Of a stretch of 64,000 nt of DNA, positions 1-10,487 are shown in pieces; position 1 is the first letter of the stretch; each line of letters begins with the position of its first letter. Location: NCBI RefSeq assembly GCF_006715975.1, contig NZ_VFOF01000001.1, positions 692,001 through 756,000 on the forward strand. Direction: 5' to 3'. The DNA comes from Zymomonas mobilis. GTDB lineage: Bacteria; Pseudomonadota; Alphaproteobacteria; Sphingomonadales; Sphingomonadaceae. The notes beneath the pieces were generated by a model. The model was not told the origin of the DNA. It did not search any database and saw only the letters and a program-made list of their open reading frames with translations. The translations under genes were made by a program, and so were the position numbers.

Positions 1-193
1 AATTTTTTTACAAATGTAAAAATTATTTTTTTATTTTTGCAAATAAACAAAATTCTTTTAAAGAAGACGGCTCGATATTTTCTATTTCAAAGTCATCCCT
101 TCCGATGTGGATGTTCGTTATAATTCCGGCTAAAGCTAGGCCATAAACAGACGCAATCTTCTATTTAGCAGGAAACAGGCCATTCATAAAAGA

Positions 194-1495
194 ATGAAGG
201 ATTGGGCGCAACGTATTGAAAATACCTTTATGCCCTATTTCGAGAAAGCATCCCTTGCGGCATTTTTTCTCGGTATTGCGAGCGGTATACCATACACTTT
301 ATTAGCCGCAACCTTGACTCATCGATTGTCGGATGCCGGTATTGATAAAAAATCGATATCAGCTTTTGCCCTGACTTTGTTGATGTATAGCTTGAAATGG
401 TTATGGGCGCCTTTAATTGACCGTTGCCCTGTGCCGTTTTTGACAAAAATGATCGGGCAAAGACGGGCTTGGCTGTGGATAAGCGGGATTATGACCGCTT
501 TTGCTATTTTTATGCTGGGCATGGCAGACCCTTATCAACATTTGGAGCAGGTCGTTTTCTGGGCGCTTTTCTTAGGTTTCTGTGGTGCGACAGCGGATAT
601 CACTTTGGACGCCTATCGTATCGAGTTGTTAGATCCGTCACGTTTGGGTGTTGGTTCGGGATTATCTCAATATGGGTGGCGTATTGGTTCTTTTTTAGCT
701 AGTTCTGGCGTCTTGTTGCTGGCTGATAAATGGAATTGGCATATTGGTTATATGGCCTGTGCGCCTTTTGTCCTGATTGCGCCCGTTACCTCTATTTTTA
801 TGGGCGAACCTCACCAATATCGTGAACCCAAACCTTTGAAAAAGCCCAGCGATATGATTGAGGCGTTTATCAATCCTTTGCGTGATTTTTTGCAGCGCCA
901 AGGGGCTTGGATGGTCTTGCTCTTTATCCTTCTCCATAAAGTTGGAGATACAATGGCCAATTTAATGCTGCGTAATTTGTTGGTCAGCCTTGGCTTTACC
1001 AAGCAAGAAATTTTGCTGGGTGATATCAATATCGGCTTTTTTGCGCTTTTGGCGGGTATCTTTGTGGGGGGTATTTTATTTGCCCGCATGGGTATGAAAC
1101 GCTCGGTTATGTTGAGCCTTATTTTGATGGCTATTTCGAATGTTAGCTTTGCGGTTTTAGCAGCATGTGGGCATTCCATGCCGATGTTGATTTTTGCTGT
1201 CGGATTTGAAAATTTTTCAAGCGGTATTGGTGGCGTTACCGTCGTCGCTTATTTGTCGGCATTGTGCAGCCTTCGTTTTACAGCAACACAATTTGCTTTG
1301 CTTAGTGCTTTGGCTGGCGTTCTAGGGCGCTTTTTGACGGGAACTACAGCAGGTGCGCTGATCGAAGCCATGGGATATGTGAATTATTATATTCTGACGA
1401 CCCTGATCGCGTTACCCAGTATTTTCCTTTATGCCTTTATGATGCGGTCGGGCATGGTCGATCGGTCGGTTACAGAGGCGGAAGACTATTCCTAA
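194..1495 (+). CDS. AmpG-like MFS permease
   Basis: A 433-residue integral membrane protein with about 12 hydrophobic segments. The N-terminal region (SGIPYTLLAATL, then GIDKKSISAFAL, then LKWLWAPLIDR) has the arrangement seen in AmpG-type major facilitator permeases, which import muropeptides during peptidoglycan recycling; the Q-R-R-x-W-L motif after TM2 also fits. It stands alone, convergent with folC. No peptidoglycan-recycling neighbour is visible, so the substrate is inferred from family resemblance only. The start at ATG 194 lacks a clear Shine-Dalgarno site, and an internal ATG near residue 13 is possible. The 193 bases upstream are very AT-rich and hold nothing else I can name. Confidence 0.75.
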   Translation: MKDWAQRIENTFMPYFEKASLAAFFLGIASGIPYTLLAATLTHRLSDAGIDKKSISAFALTLLMYSLKWLWAPLIDRCPVPFLTKMIGQRRAWLWISGIMTAFAIFMLGMADPYQHLEQVVFWALFLGFCGATADITLDAYRIELLDPSRLGVGSGLSQYGWRIGSFLASSGVLLLADKWNWHIGYMACAPFVLIAPVTSIFMGEPHQYREPKPLKKPSDMIEAFINPLRDFLQRQGAWMVLLFILLHKVGDTMANLMLRNLLVSLGFTKQEILLGDINIGFFALLAGIFVGGILFARMGMKRSVMLSLILMAISNVSFAVLAACGHSMPMLIFAVGFENFSSGIGGVTVVAYLSALCSLRFTATQFALLSALAGVLGRFLTGTTAGALIEAMGYVNYYILTTLIALPSIFLYAFMMRSGMVDRSVTEAEDYS

Positions 1496-1519
1496 AACTT
1501 CCGCCACCGTTAACTTCAA

Positions 1520-2851
1520 TTATTCTGGCGGCGTTTCGTTGGCTTTCAGGAAAGAGCCTGCCAGATAGAGAGACCCTATTATTGCGATAATAGGCGGGTA
1601 ATCGGGGGATGCTTCGCGAGATATCAGGCGAAGCGCTTCTTCCGGTGAGGCCGCTATCCGGCCAGACATGCCATTCTTTTTCGCCAGAGAGACTAGGTCT
1701 TCTGAAGGGTAACAAGCATGGCCTGGCACGGGAACGGCATAAAAGCGTGCTTGTGTCGCGCCAAAAAAGCGAAGAACGCCTTCTGCATCTTTATTGGACA
1801 ACATGCCCATAATCAGATGAAAAGGCTTTTTCTCTCTTTCCACATGTTCTTTGAAAAAAGCCGCAGTAGAGGGCGCTGCTGCAGGGTTATGGCAACCATC
1901 AATCCACAATTCCGCACCAACGGGTAACTGGCTCACCAAGCTTCCATCAGAGACATGCTGTAGCCGTGCTGGCCAGAAAGCCCATCCCATGGCTGCTTTA
2001 TAGGCAGCTTCCGGTATCTGAATAACTTTCTGATGGCGGAGCATTGCAATAGCCAAGGCTGCATTTTCATTCTGGTGACTGCCATTCAGGCGGGGTAGGG
2101 GCAAATGTACGCGCCCTTCCTTATCACGATAATGCAGTTCGTTTTGATAAATCGTCCATTCCCATGTGCTACCACGCGGTAACCAGATAGCTTTTTTAGC
2201 TTCGGCTACATTTTTGATTTGGGCAGCAATAGACGGTTCATAGGCTTGCGTGACGATCGGGATATTTTCTTTGGCGATGCCCGCTTTTTCGGCAGCGATA
2301 TCTTCGGCATTATCGCCTAAAAATGCCTGATGATCGACGCCAAGCTGGGCAATGCCGCAGACAATCGGGTTAGTTATAACGTTGGTTGCATCCAGCTTGC
2401 CACCCAAGCCAACTTCAATGATACAGGCATCGGCCGGTTTCCGAGAGAAAGCCAGAAAGGCTGCCGCCGTTGTAACTTCAAAAAAGCTGGCACCGACATC
2501 TTCCCCGATATCGAGTACTTCTTTCAGGAGAGCCGCCAAAGTTTCATCATCAACCAGCTTATCGGCTATCCGAATGCGTTCATTGAAACGCACCAGATGG
2601 GGACTGGTGTAAACATGGACAGATAAACCAGCAGCCTGAAGCGCTGCTCTGAGAAAGGCGCAGGTTGAGCCTTTGCCATTGGTTCCGGCGACATGAAAAA
2701 CCGGAGGAAGGCGGCGTTCTGGATGATCAAGCCGTTCTAACAATTCGCTAATACGGCTTAATCCCAGTATGTCACTACCCGGAGAAAGGCGTGCCAGTCG
2801 GTCTAGTTGGAATTGAACATCAGGATTATCGGAACGGGCGTGATCAGCCAT
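1520..2851 (-). CDS. folC: Folylpolyglutamate synthase / dihydrofolate synthase
   Basis: 443 residues. FolC adds glutamate to dihydropteroate and to tetrahydrofolates in the cytoplasm, using ATP. The Mur-ligase-type P-loop GTNGKGST is near residue 54, and the family motifs YTSPHLVRFNERI, EVGLGGKLDATN and the C-terminal IDGCHNPAA are all present. It is the last gene of the minus-strand operon lapA-pyrF-trpF-trpB-trpA-accD-folC, 27 bases after accD. The accD-folC order is common in proteobacteria. Length is normal for the family. Confidence 0.95.
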   Translation of the reverse strand: MADHARSDNPDVQFQLDRLARLSPGSDILGLSRISELLERLDHPERRLPPVFHVAGTNGKGSTCAFLRAALQAAGLSVHVYTSPHLVRFNERIRIADKLVDDETLAALLKEVLDIGEDVGASFFEVTTAAAFLAFSRKPADACIIEVGLGGKLDATNVITNPIVCGIAQLGVDHQAFLGDNAEDIAAEKAGIAKENIPIVTQAYEPSIAAQIKNVAEAKKAIWLPRGSTWEWTIYQNELHYRDKEGRVHLPLPRLNGSHQNENAALAIAMLRHQKVIQIPEAAYKAAMGWAFWPARLQHVSDGSLVSQLPVGAELWIDGCHNPAAAPSTAAFFKEHVEREKKPFHLIMGMLSNKDAEGVLRFFGATQARFYAVPVPGHACYPSEDLVSLAKKNGMSGRIAASPEEALRLISREASPDYPPIIAIIGSLYLAGSFLKANETPPE

Positions 2852-2878
2852 TTTTTATATCTCGAAAGGGAAGCTCTG

Positions 2879-3733
2879 TCAGGCCGGTTCGCTGACAGGG
2901 AGCAGATAATCCATAAGCGAGATCAAACGATCACGCATTTCAAAGCGGGGAACAACCATATCGATCATACCATGTGCGAGCAGATATTCTGCCCGTTGGA
3001 AGCCTTCTGGCAGTTTTTCCCGAATGGTCGATTCAATCACACGCTGTCCAGCGAAACCAATTAAGGCACCCGGTTCGGCAATCTGAATATCGCCCAACAT
3101 GGCATAAGAAGCAGTCACACCACCGGTTGTCGGATCAGTTAACACGACAATATAAGGCAGTCCTGCTTCTCTTAATGCAGCAATCGCGGCTGTGGTTCTT
3201 GGCATCTGCATCAAAGACAAAATGCCTTCTTGCATGCGTGCGCCACCAGCGGCGGTGAAGATGATATAAGGAGAGCGACATTCTATCGCAGCCTTTACGC
3301 CAGCAACAAATGCGCTACCGACGGCCAAGCCCATAGATCCCCCCATAAAGGAGAAGTCCTGCACCCCGATGACCGTTTGCCGTCCACCAAAAAGACCTTT
3401 GGCGTTAAGCAGGGCGTCGTTCTCGCCTGATTTCAAGCGAGCGGCTTTTAACCGATCCGCATAACGCTTGGTGTCGCGGAATTTCAAAGGATCTTCTTGC
3501 ACGACAGGTGGCGGAAGAACGCTGTAATCGCCTTCATCAAACAGGGAGTCGAAACGAGCACGGCTTCCGATGCGGCCATGGAAGCCGCATTTCGGACAAA
3601 CCGACAGGTTTTCTTCATAATCTTTATTAAAGATCATGGTCTGACAACTGGAGCAGCGATGCCACAGATTGTCAGGCGTTTCACGTTTGACGATGAAGGG
3701 TATCTTGTTACGAACTTTTTCGAGCCAACTCAT
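2879..3733 (-). CDS. accD: Acetyl-CoA carboxylase carboxyltransferase subunit beta
   Basis: 284 residues. AccD pairs with AccA (encoded at 15.5 kb in this window) to move carboxyl from carboxybiotin to acetyl-CoA, making malonyl-CoA for fatty acid synthesis. The N-terminal zinc ribbon has four cysteines in two pairs (C-S-S-C near residue 27 and C-P-K-C near residue 46). The crotonase-fold core includes GGARMQEG and [13 protein letters not shown]. The start overlaps the trpA stop by four bases, so translation is probably coupled. Confidence 0.96.
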   Translation of the reverse strand: MSWLEKVRNKIPFIVKRETPDNLWHRCSSCQTMIFNKDYEENLSVCPKCGFHGRIGSRARFDSLFDEGDYSVLPPPVVQEDPLKFRDTKRYADRLKAARLKSGENDALLNAKGLFGGRQTVIGVQDFSFMGGSMGLAVGSAFVAGVKAAIECRSPYIIFTAAGGARMQEGILSLMQMPRTTAAIAALREAGLPYIVVLTDPTTGGVTASYAMLGDIQIAEPGALIGFAGQRVIESTIREKLPEGFQRAEYLLAHGMIDMVVPRFEMRDRLISLMDYLLPVSEPA

Positions 3734-4554
3734 ACACGTATCTCCTTACGGGCATGGGAAATGGCCGAACTTAATTCTTTGGCCAGTTTTTCTAATGCCG
3801 CATTAGGGTCTTGGTTATGGGTAACGGCATTTTCAATACAAGCAACAAATGCCGAGCCAACAACAACCCCATCCGCTTTTTTAGCAACAGCCGCGGCTTG
3901 TTCCGGTGAACGGATACCAAAACCAACGGCTACCGGTAAATCGGTCACAGCTTTGATGCGATCGAGAGCGGAGTCAATGCTGGCTTCGGTTGCCTGCTGA
4001 AGGCCTGTAACACCGGCGACTGAGACATAATAAAGAAAGCCAGAAGCCCCATTAAGAATGACTTTTAATCTGGCTTCATCGCTGGTCGGCGTTGCCAGAC
4101 GGATCATATCCAGACCTTTGTCACGGATAGCCACGCCCAAGCTGGCATCTTCTTCCGGTGGAATGTCCACGCAGATTACACCATCCACACCAGCTTCTTC
4201 GGCTGATTTTGAAAAACTATCGCTCCCCTTGAAAGTCATCGGGTTAGCATAGCCCATCAGGATCAGCGGCGTTTCTGGATGACGTTTTCTGAACTCGGTC
4301 GCGATTTTGAAAATATCGCCATAATTTGTTTTAGCAGCCAAAGCTCGCAAATTAGCTTTTTGAATAGCGGGGCCATCCGCCATTGGATCAGAAAAAGGCA
4401 TGCCCAATTCGATAATATCGACGCCATTATCAACCAAGCTGTCTAACAAACGCGGCGTAGCATCGGGTGTCGGATCACCAGCCGTGATGAAGGCAATCAG
4501 AGCTGCCCGATTTTCTTTTTTTGTTTTAGCAAAAGTATCGGCAATCCGGCTCAT
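3730..4554 (-). CDS. trpA: Tryptophan synthase alpha subunit
   Basis: 274 residues, a TIM-barrel enzyme that cleaves indole-3-glycerol phosphate to indole, which is channelled to TrpB. Family motifs are visible: [17 protein letters not shown], containing the catalytic Glu and the loop-2 Asp, and [13 protein letters not shown]. Its ATG overlaps the trpB stop by four bases and its own stop overlaps the accD start. No leader peptide or attenuator typical of trp operons is seen before trpF. Confidence 0.97.
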   Translation of the reverse strand: MSRIADTFAKTKKENRAALIAFITAGDPTPDATPRLLDSLVDNGVDIIELGMPFSDPMADGPAIQKANLRALAAKTNYGDIFKIATEFRKRHPETPLILMGYANPMTFKGSDSFSKSAEEAGVDGVICVDIPPEEDASLGVAIRDKGLDMIRLATPTSDEARLKVILNGASGFLYYVSVAGVTGLQQATEASIDSALDRIKAVTDLPVAVGFGIRSPEQAAAVAKKADGVVVGSAFVACIENAVTHNQDPNAALEKLAKELSSAISHARKEIRV

Positions 4555-5777
4555 AACTTGACCCCTAAATGGTTGGCTACTGTGTAGATATCTTTGTCGC
4601 CACGCCCAGAAAGATTAACAATAATGATTTTATCTTTATCCATTGTCGGCGCTATTTTCGCAGCTTCTGCCAAAGCATGGGAAGATTCCAATGCCGGAAT
4701 AATGCCTTCCAATTCGCAAAGTTGCTGGAATGCTGCCAAGGCTTCGTTATCCGTAATCGTTTCATAACGGACACGTTTTATATCTTTTAACCAGCTATGT
4801 TCAGGGCCAATACCGGGGTAATCAAGACCGGCTGAAATAGAATGCGCATCTTTGATCTGGCCGTTTTCGTCATAGAGCAGGTAAGTGCGGTTTCCGTGAA
4901 CAATACCCGGTGCGCCGCCTGTCAGGCTGGCAGCATGACGGCCGGTTTCCATACCTTCACCGGCGGCTTCAACGCCGATCATAGCAACATCGGTATCATC
5001 GAGGAATGGATGGAATAGACCCATCGCATTTGATCCACCACCAACAGCTGCAATTAACAGATCAGGTAAACGGTTTTCTGCTTTTTGAATTTGTTCTCTG
5101 GCTTCACGTCCAATAACGGATTGGAAATCGCGAACCATTTCAGGATAGGGATGGGGGCCTGCGGCCGTTCCTAGAATATAAAAGGTGTCATCAATATGAG
5201 CGACCCAATCACGCAGGGCTTCGTTCATGGCATCTTTTAAAGTGCGAGAACCCGCCTTGACCGGACGGACTTCGGCACCCAGTAATTTCATCCGGAAAAC
5301 ATTGGGTTGCTGGCGCTCTGTATCCAGTTCACCCATAAAGACTGTGCAGGATAAACCAAAGCGCGCGGCGACGGTGGCTGTTGCAACGCCATGCTGTCCT
5401 GCACCCGTTTCCGCGATAACGCGGGTCTTACCCATTCTTTTCGCTAATAAGACCTGACCAATGCAGTTATTGATCTTATGCGCGCCGGTATGGTTGAGAT
5501 CTTCGCGCTTTAAATAAACCTTGGCACCGCCCCATGCTTCTGTCAGGCGAGGCGCAAAATAAAGCGGGCTAGGACGACCGACATAATGTTCTAGCAGATC
5601 ATCTCTTTCTGCTATGAATGACGGGTCTTTCAACGCGCGCCGGTATTCTTCGTTAAGTTCGAGAATAATCGGCATCAGGGTTTCGGGAACATATTGTCCA
5701 CCGAATGTCCCAAAATGGCCACCTGCATCCGGTTGGGCGCGAAGTGAATTCGGAAGAACAGAATTGGATTGTTTCAT
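4551..5777 (-). CDS. trpB: Tryptophan synthase beta subunit
   Basis: 408 residues, the PLP enzyme that condenses indole with serine. The PLP-binding lysine lies in HTGAHKINN, the phosphate-binding glycine loop is GGGSNAMG, and the AETGAGQHG motif is intact. It overlaps trpF by four bases upstream and trpA by four bases downstream, so trpF-trpB-trpA form one coupled block. Length is typical. Confidence 0.98.
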   Translation of the reverse strand: MKQSNSVLPNSLRAQPDAGGHFGTFGGQYVPETLMPIILELNEEYRRALKDPSFIAERDDLLEHYVGRPSPLYFAPRLTEAWGGAKVYLKREDLNHTGAHKINNCIGQVLLAKRMGKTRVIAETGAGQHGVATATVAARFGLSCTVFMGELDTERQQPNVFRMKLLGAEVRPVKAGSRTLKDAMNEALRDWVAHIDDTFYILGTAAGPHPYPEMVRDFQSVIGREAREQIQKAENRLPDLLIAAVGGGSNAMGLFHPFLDDTDVAMIGVEAAGEGMETGRHAASLTGGAPGIVHGNRTYLLYDENGQIKDAHSISAGLDYPGIGPEHSWLKDIKRVRYETITDNEALAAFQQLCELEGIIPALESSHALAEAAKIAPTMDKDKIIIVNLSGRGDKDIYTVANHLGVKL

Positions 5778-6409
5778 AATAGACGAACCGCTTGAAGGAA
5801 TTGGGCAATCTTGTCCATATCCTTGATACCGGGTGATGTTTCGACACCCGAAGAAATATCGACCAGTTCTGCACCGGTGATAGCGACAGCCTGAGCTATA
5901 TTACCGGCATCAAGTCCGCCGGATAAAGCCCATGGCAAGGGATGTTTATAATTTTTGAGTAAACGCCAGTCGAAGCGCCTGCCCATACCGCCCGGCAATA
6001 CGCCATCGGTACGTGCATCGTAAAGCAACCGATCGGCTAAACCGCGATAATGCGGTGCCTGTGTCAGATCCTGACTGCTGGCAATAGAAAGCGCTTTCCA
6101 TATCGTTACCTTGGGAAATGTCTCGCGGATGGAAGCTATCCGTTCAGCCGTTTCATGGCCGTGTAATTGAAAACCTGTTAAACCGGAGGCGAGGGCTCTT
6201 TCCAGTAAACTGTTGTCGGGGTCGACGAAAACACCGATTTTCCGGATGTGGTCGGGGATCTGCCGGATAAGCATGGCTGCTTTTTCCGGTGAAACTGCCC
6301 TTGGGCTTTTTTCAAAAAAGACAAAGCCGATATAGTCCGCGCCATTTCTGACCGCAGAGGACACAGTCTCTTCCGTGGATAAACCACATATTTTTGTGCA
6401 AACCGACAT
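5774..6409 (-). CDS. trpF: Phosphoribosylanthranilate isomerase
   Basis: 211 residues, a TIM-barrel isomerase of tryptophan synthesis. The N-terminal KICGLSTEE motif carries the catalytic Cys; the phosphate-binding C-terminal motifs [11 protein letters not shown] and VDISSGVE are clear. It is separated from pyrF by a 112-base gap and overlaps trpB by four bases. trpC, trpD and trpE are not in this part of the window, so the tryptophan pathway is split. Confidence 0.96.
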   Translation of the reverse strand: MSVCTKICGLSTEETVSSAVRNGADYIGFVFFEKSPRAVSPEKAAMLIRQIPDHIRKIGVFVDPDNSLLERALASGLTGFQLHGHETAERIASIRETFPKVTIWKALSIASSQDLTQAPHYRGLADRLLYDARTDGVLPGGMGRRFDWRLLKNYKHPLPWALSGGLDAGNIAQAVAITGAELVDISSGVETSPGIKDMDKIAQFLQAVRLL

Positions 6410-6521
6410 TGTTATTACATCCGGAAAGAAACCCGATAGACCTGTCAGATAAACTGAAAGTTCAGATACCTCTAAAGGATATTATCCATCGGGTCATAGT
6501 GTTTTTATGGTTATAGAGTGA

Positions 6522-7232
6522 TTATTTCCGGCGTAATTGTCTGGCAATAGCAGACGCGACCTCGGCTGGTTCATCTGCACGGGTAATCGGGCGGCCGATT
6601 ACCAGAACCGAAGCACCACGATTTAATGCATCAACAGGCGTGCAAACGCGTTTTTGATCACCAACAACACTATCGGCAGGCCGGATTCCTGGAACAACAA
6701 AAAAGCCATCACGCCATTCTTCATGAACTTGTTCGACTTCGGCTCCGGAGCAAACAATACCATCGAGGCCAGAACGACGTGCCAAGCGTGCCAGTTTTTC
6801 TACCTGAGATTCCGGCGTTCCGGTCATACCAATAACGCCAAGATCACTTTGATCAAGGCTGGTCAAAATGGTGACACCAACAACTTTAGAGCCTTTGTCT
6901 GCAGCTTTTTTCGCCGCGCGCATCATCGCTTCGCCGCCTTCGGTGTGAACTGTTAAGATCGCAGGCGGCGATTTGATGGCATGGAACAAGGCTTCGATAG
7001 CCGAAGCCACCGTGTTCGGAATATCGTGAAATTTGAGATCAAGAAAAATAGGCAGCCCTTGATCTGCTATTTTTTCAACCCCGTAATGGCCATGCGCCAT
7101 GAAAAATTCGAGGCCAAGCTTTATGCCGCCGATATGGGGGCGAAGAATATTGGCCAGCTTTTCTGCCTTTTTAAGGTCAGGCGTATCAAGCGCGACAAAA
7201 ACGGGATTAGATAAAAAGTCAGTATTGGGCAC
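6522..7232 (-). CDS. pyrF: Orotidine 5'-phosphate decarboxylase
   Basis: 236 residues. It catalyses the last step of UMP synthesis. The catalytic Lys/Asp cluster is in FLDLKFHDIPNTV near residue 62, and the phosphate-binding end has VVPGIRP and VIGRPI. It lies 16 bases downstream of the LapA-domain gene and upstream of trpF, an arrangement common in alphaproteobacteria that joins pyrimidine and tryptophan genes. Confidence 0.96.
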   Translation of the reverse strand: MPNTDFLSNPVFVALDTPDLKKAEKLANILRPHIGGIKLGLEFFMAHGHYGVEKIADQGLPIFLDLKFHDIPNTVASAIEALFHAIKSPPAILTVHTEGGEAMMRAAKKAADKGSKVVGVTILTSLDQSDLGVIGMTGTPESQVEKLARLARRSGLDGIVCSGAEVEQVHEEWRDGFFVVPGIRPADSVVGDQKRVCTPVDALNRGASVLVIGRPITRADEPAEVASAIARQLRRK

Positions 7233-7248
7233 AGTGCATCAAACTCTA

Positions 7249-7560
7249 TTAGCCGGGAAACCGAGGATCATTCTGGGTGAGTGATGGCGTCTCTAACGGC
7301 GGGTTTTCTGGCTGCATATCTGCAATCTGACGGTTAAGCTTGTCAATCCTTCTGCGCCAATTCCAGCGAGATGCACTGTGATAAAGCAATGCTGGAACCA
7401 GCCCAATTAAAAAGACCAGCAACAATAGCAAAACAATATTGATGTCAGCTTCCCATCCCGGCCACATTTGGAGCTTGACAGAAATGTTATAATTACTGGC
7501 ACAAAAAGTAAGAAAAATGGCGAAGATGACCGCCGCGAACATTGTACGTAAAAATTGCAT
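7249..7560 (-). CDS. LapA-domain (DUF1049) inner membrane protein
   Basis: 103 residues with an N-terminal transmembrane segment (residues 1-20), a second one around residues 41-63, and a short charged, probably coiled-coil tail with a cytoplasmic look (WNWRRRIDKLNRQIADM). This is the layout of the lipopolysaccharide assembly protein A domain family. It is the first gene of the pyrF-trp-accD-folC operon; alphaproteobacteria often have such a gene just before pyrF. The cellular role here is inferred only from the family. Confidence 0.75.
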   Translation of the reverse strand: MQFLRTMFAAVIFAIFLTFCASNYNISVKLQMWPGWEADINIVLLLLLVFLIGLVPALLYHSASRWNWRRRIDKLNRQIADMQPENPPLETPSLTQNDPRFPG

Positions 7561-7649
7561 AGGGCTATTCTCTCTTATTGTTTTTCATCAAGCAAGGTCA
7601 AATTAGAGCCATTACTTGTCATGTTTGCATTATGTTCGTATGAAAAAAT

Positions 7650-9017
7650 ATGGCCAAACAACAAAAACGGTATATCTGCCAATCCTGTGGCTCAGTTGCC
7701 ACCAAATGGCAGGGACAATGCGCCGATTGCGGTGCATGGAATAGTTTAGTTGAAGAAAAAATAGCGCCTAAAACCCCTTTTTCGAATCGCCATAATCTCC
7801 GAACTGGTGGAAATATTGTCAGACTGGGCAATTTGGCGACCGAACAGCCTTTGCCAGAACGGATTGTAACCGGCATTGCCGAATTTGATCGGGTACTGGG
7901 GGGGGGCTTTGTTTCAGGCTCCGCGACTTTAATCGGGGGCGATCCCGGTATTGGTAAATCGACTTTGCTGCTACAAGCAGGTGTTCGTCTGGCGTTATCC
8001 GGTAAGCAAGTCGTCTATATTTCCGGTGAAGAAGCAGTTGACCAGATACGGCTTCGCGCCAAGAGACTGGGTTTCGAACAAGCGCCGATGCAATTGGCGG
8101 CAGCCTCTTCGGTTCGCGATATTCTCGCCACTTTGGAACAGCTACCGGCCATAGATTTTCTGATTATAGATTCTATTCAGACGATGTATTCCGATATGAT
8201 CGAAGGTGCGCCGGGAACGGTCAGTCAGGTGCGAGCCTCTTCCCAAGAATTGATTCGCTTTGCCAAAGAAGCGAATGTCGCCTTGATTTTGGTCGGTCAT
8301 GTCACAAAAGACGGCGCGATCGCCGGCCCTCGGGTTTTAGAACATATGGTCGATACCGTTCTAAGTTTCGAGGGAGAACGTAGCCACCAATATCGAATAT
8401 TACGCACGACCAAAAACCGTTTTGGCGGAACCGAAGAAATTGGCGTTTTTTCTATGGCCGATCAGGGGCTGTCCGAAGTGGCCAATCCCAGCAGTTTGTT
8501 TTTGACCACCCGAGATGAAAATATGAGCGGGGCGATTGTCTTTCCAGCGATGGAAGGCACCCGTCCTGTTTTAGTTGAAATGCAGGCTTTGACCGTTCGT
8601 TTATCTAGTGGGGCAACGCCTAGACGTGCGGTAGTCGGATGGGATTCTGGCCGTTTGGCTATGATCTTAGCGGTATTGGAAGCGCGCTGCGGCCTCAATT
8701 TTTCTTCGGCAGAAGTCTATTTGAATGTTGCCGGTGGCTATCGGGTGACTGATCCAGCGGCAGATTTGGCGGTGGCCGTTGCCCTTATTTCAGCCTTGGC
8801 CGAACGACCTATTCCTTCTGAAACGGTCGCCTTTGGTGAAATTGCTTTATCGGGTGAGATCCGTCCGGTTGCCCATAGTCGATTGCGATTGCGGGAATCT
8901 GCTAAGCTAGGATTCACCAAGGCTTTGATACCTAAGATCGTCGATAACAAAGAGAAGATCAATGTGTCTTCTTTTTCAACTCTTCGTCATTGTGTGGATT
9001 ATTTACTGGGACGTTAA
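7650..9017 (+). CDS. radA: DNA repair protein RadA (Sms)
   Basis: 455 residues. RadA is a RecA-like, DnaB-like ATPase that promotes branch migration of recombination intermediates. Seen in order: a four-cysteine zinc finger (residues 10-27, C-Q-S-C and C-A-D-C), Walker A GGDPGIGKST near residue 92, the RadA-specific KNRFG motif, and a Lon-protease-like C-terminal domain. Its stop codon overlaps the cvpA start (TAATG), indicating coupling. Confidence 0.97.
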   Translation: MAKQQKRYICQSCGSVATKWQGQCADCGAWNSLVEEKIAPKTPFSNRHNLRTGGNIVRLGNLATEQPLPERIVTGIAEFDRVLGGGFVSGSATLIGGDPGIGKSTLLLQAGVRLALSGKQVVYISGEEAVDQIRLRAKRLGFEQAPMQLAAASSVRDILATLEQLPAIDFLIIDSIQTMYSDMIEGAPGTVSQVRASSQELIRFAKEANVALILVGHVTKDGAIAGPRVLEHMVDTVLSFEGERSHQYRILRTTKNRFGGTEEIGVFSMADQGLSEVANPSSLFLTTRDENMSGAIVFPAMEGTRPVLVEMQALTVRLSSGATPRRAVVGWDSGRLAMILAVLEARCGLNFSSAEVYLNVAGGYRVTDPAADLAVAVALISALAERPIPSETVAFGEIALSGEIRPVAHSRLRLRESAKLGFTKALIPKIVDNKEKINVSSFSTLRHCVDYLLGR

Positions 9018-9742
9018 TGACCAATTTTCATCCAGTCGATTTAGCGATCATCGCTCTGTTGATTATCAGCGGATTTATGGGGTTCTGGCGCGGTTTTATC
9101 GGCGCTGCACTTTCTCTATTTGCTTGGGTGGCAGCGATTATCGCTGTCAGAATAGGCCATGTGTCCGGCGCCAACATAATCCACAACTGGTTAGGTGTTG
9201 GCGTATTTGGTTCTAACTTGATCTCTTTTGTCTTGTTATTTGTAAGCGTTTATTTTGTCGGACAGTGGTTGTCCGACAGTATCGGTGCCAAGGTCAGACG
9301 GTCTTTTCTGGCCTTTCCCGATCGGGTTTTGGGTGCCGGATTTGGAGCGATTAAGGGCGCCATTATTGCAGAATGCCTGTTTTTGGTGATTATTCTGATC
9401 AATGCTACCTTTTCCAGTAACTACAAACACCGCGTGCCTTTATGGTTGGAATCGGCAGTTAGCTATCCATGGTTACAAAATGGCAGCACGGCTATTTTAG
9501 ATTATACCGGTATTCCCGACCCTAATTGGATTGGGCAGCATATTCGCCAAAATAGCAAAACTGAAACGACAAGTTGGCCAATGGATAAGGTGGCGGCCTA
9601 TAAAAAGCGTATGATGTCAAAACCAATTGAGGCGGCGTTTTTTCCTTCGGATGATGGAGATAGTGATAAGACATCCGAGACGGTGTCACCTGACCCCAAA
9701 AAGAAAATCCATAATAAGAAGCCGCCTCTAAAAAGCGAATAG
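9017..9742 (+). CDS. cvpA: CvpA family inner membrane protein
   Basis: 241 residues with about four transmembrane segments in the first 140 residues and a hydrophilic, lysine-rich C-terminus. The N-terminal pattern (D-x-x-I-I-x-L-L-I-I-S-G-F-M-G-F-W-R-G-F) is typical of the CvpA / colicin V production family. The start is placed at the ATG overlapping the radA stop; an upstream in-frame ATG at 8990 lies inside radA and would spoil the family N-terminus. Exact function is not settled for the family. Confidence 0.85.
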   Translation: MTNFHPVDLAIIALLIISGFMGFWRGFIGAALSLFAWVAAIIAVRIGHVSGANIIHNWLGVGVFGSNLISFVLLFVSVYFVGQWLSDSIGAKVRRSFLAFPDRVLGAGFGAIKGAIIAECLFLVIILINATFSSNYKHRVPLWLESAVSYPWLQNGSTAILDYTGIPDPNWIGQHIRQNSKTETTSWPMDKVAAYKKRMMSKPIEAAFFPSDDGDSDKTSETVSPDPKKKIHNKKPPLKSE

Positions 9743-10006
9743 GCTGATAGGATAAACAGATTGATCATGTGTGATGTTCAAAACTGCTAGAATAAAGGCT
9801 TTGGTTGAAAAATACGCGCTATGGTTTTGTATTAAAAATCGAATTTTAAAGCGACAACGCTGGTTTTACTGGGAAGTCCTAAATTGTTGCCGTTATCAGC
9901 GATAATTTGATTTTGATGCTTTCCTGTCTTTTATACCGGAGCAAATGTCGAAAAATATGATAAGCTAAAAGCTATCTTTTCAGACTTCATTCTTGGTAGA
10001 TTTCTT

Positions 10007-10456
10007 ATGGCCGAAACGCTTTATACGCGAGATATCATTAAATTAGCGACTTCAATCCCTTTTGAAGAGCGGTTGGAAATAGCGGATGGTCAGGCCGAAA
10101 AGCGCGCGCCTATCTGTGGCAGTCATATGGCCTGTGATGTCTGCATTGATGACAAACAGCATATTACCAAAATCGGTATTGAAATTTCAGCCTGTGCTTT
10201 AGGGCAAGCCTCTGCGGCGTTGATGGGGCAAAATATTATAGGTCGTTCCTTGCCAGAATTGAAAGAAACGCTGCGGGAGTTGAAAGCATATCTGGCCGGA
10301 GAGACAGAAGAAATTACAAGCTGGCCTAGCCTGATGGCATTATCGGCGGCGCGTCCCCATTCGGGACGGCATGGGGCTATCTGTTTGCCCTTTGAAACCG
10401 TTATTGCGGCTCTTGACGCAGCGATCGTTGCAAAGACAGAGGCTTTACCCGCCTGA
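10007..10456 (+). CDS. IscU/NifU-like iron-sulfur cluster scaffold protein
   Basis: 149 residues with the NifU N-terminal fold pattern: a first cysteine region C-G-S-H-M-A-C-D-V-C, a second at ISACALGQASAA with the Cys-Ala-x-x-x-A signature, and a third at RHGAICLPFE. These match the three ligand positions of IscU-type scaffolds, although the first region is richer in Cys than usual. The gene stands outside any isc or suf operon, as is often seen for this alphaproteobacterial variant. Upstream 264 bases contain no supported gene. Confidence 0.75.
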   Translation: MAETLYTRDIIKLATSIPFEERLEIADGQAEKRAPICGSHMACDVCIDDKQHITKIGIEISACALGQASAALMGQNIIGRSLPELKETLRELKAYLAGETEEITSWPSLMALSAARPHSGRHGAICLPFETVIAALDAAIVAKTEALPA

Positions 10457-10487
10457 TTTTTGTTTTTTGTCAGGGAAAAAGCGTTTT

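Noticed and set aside
3497-4000. 167-codon plus-strand ORF opposite accD and trpA
   Set aside because: Complete overlap with two well-conserved genes; it is an antisense shadow.
9774-9905. 43-codon ORF in the gap between cvpA and the IscU-like gene
   Set aside because: No ribosome site, unusual composition (many Arg, Trp and Cys) and no recognisable feature.
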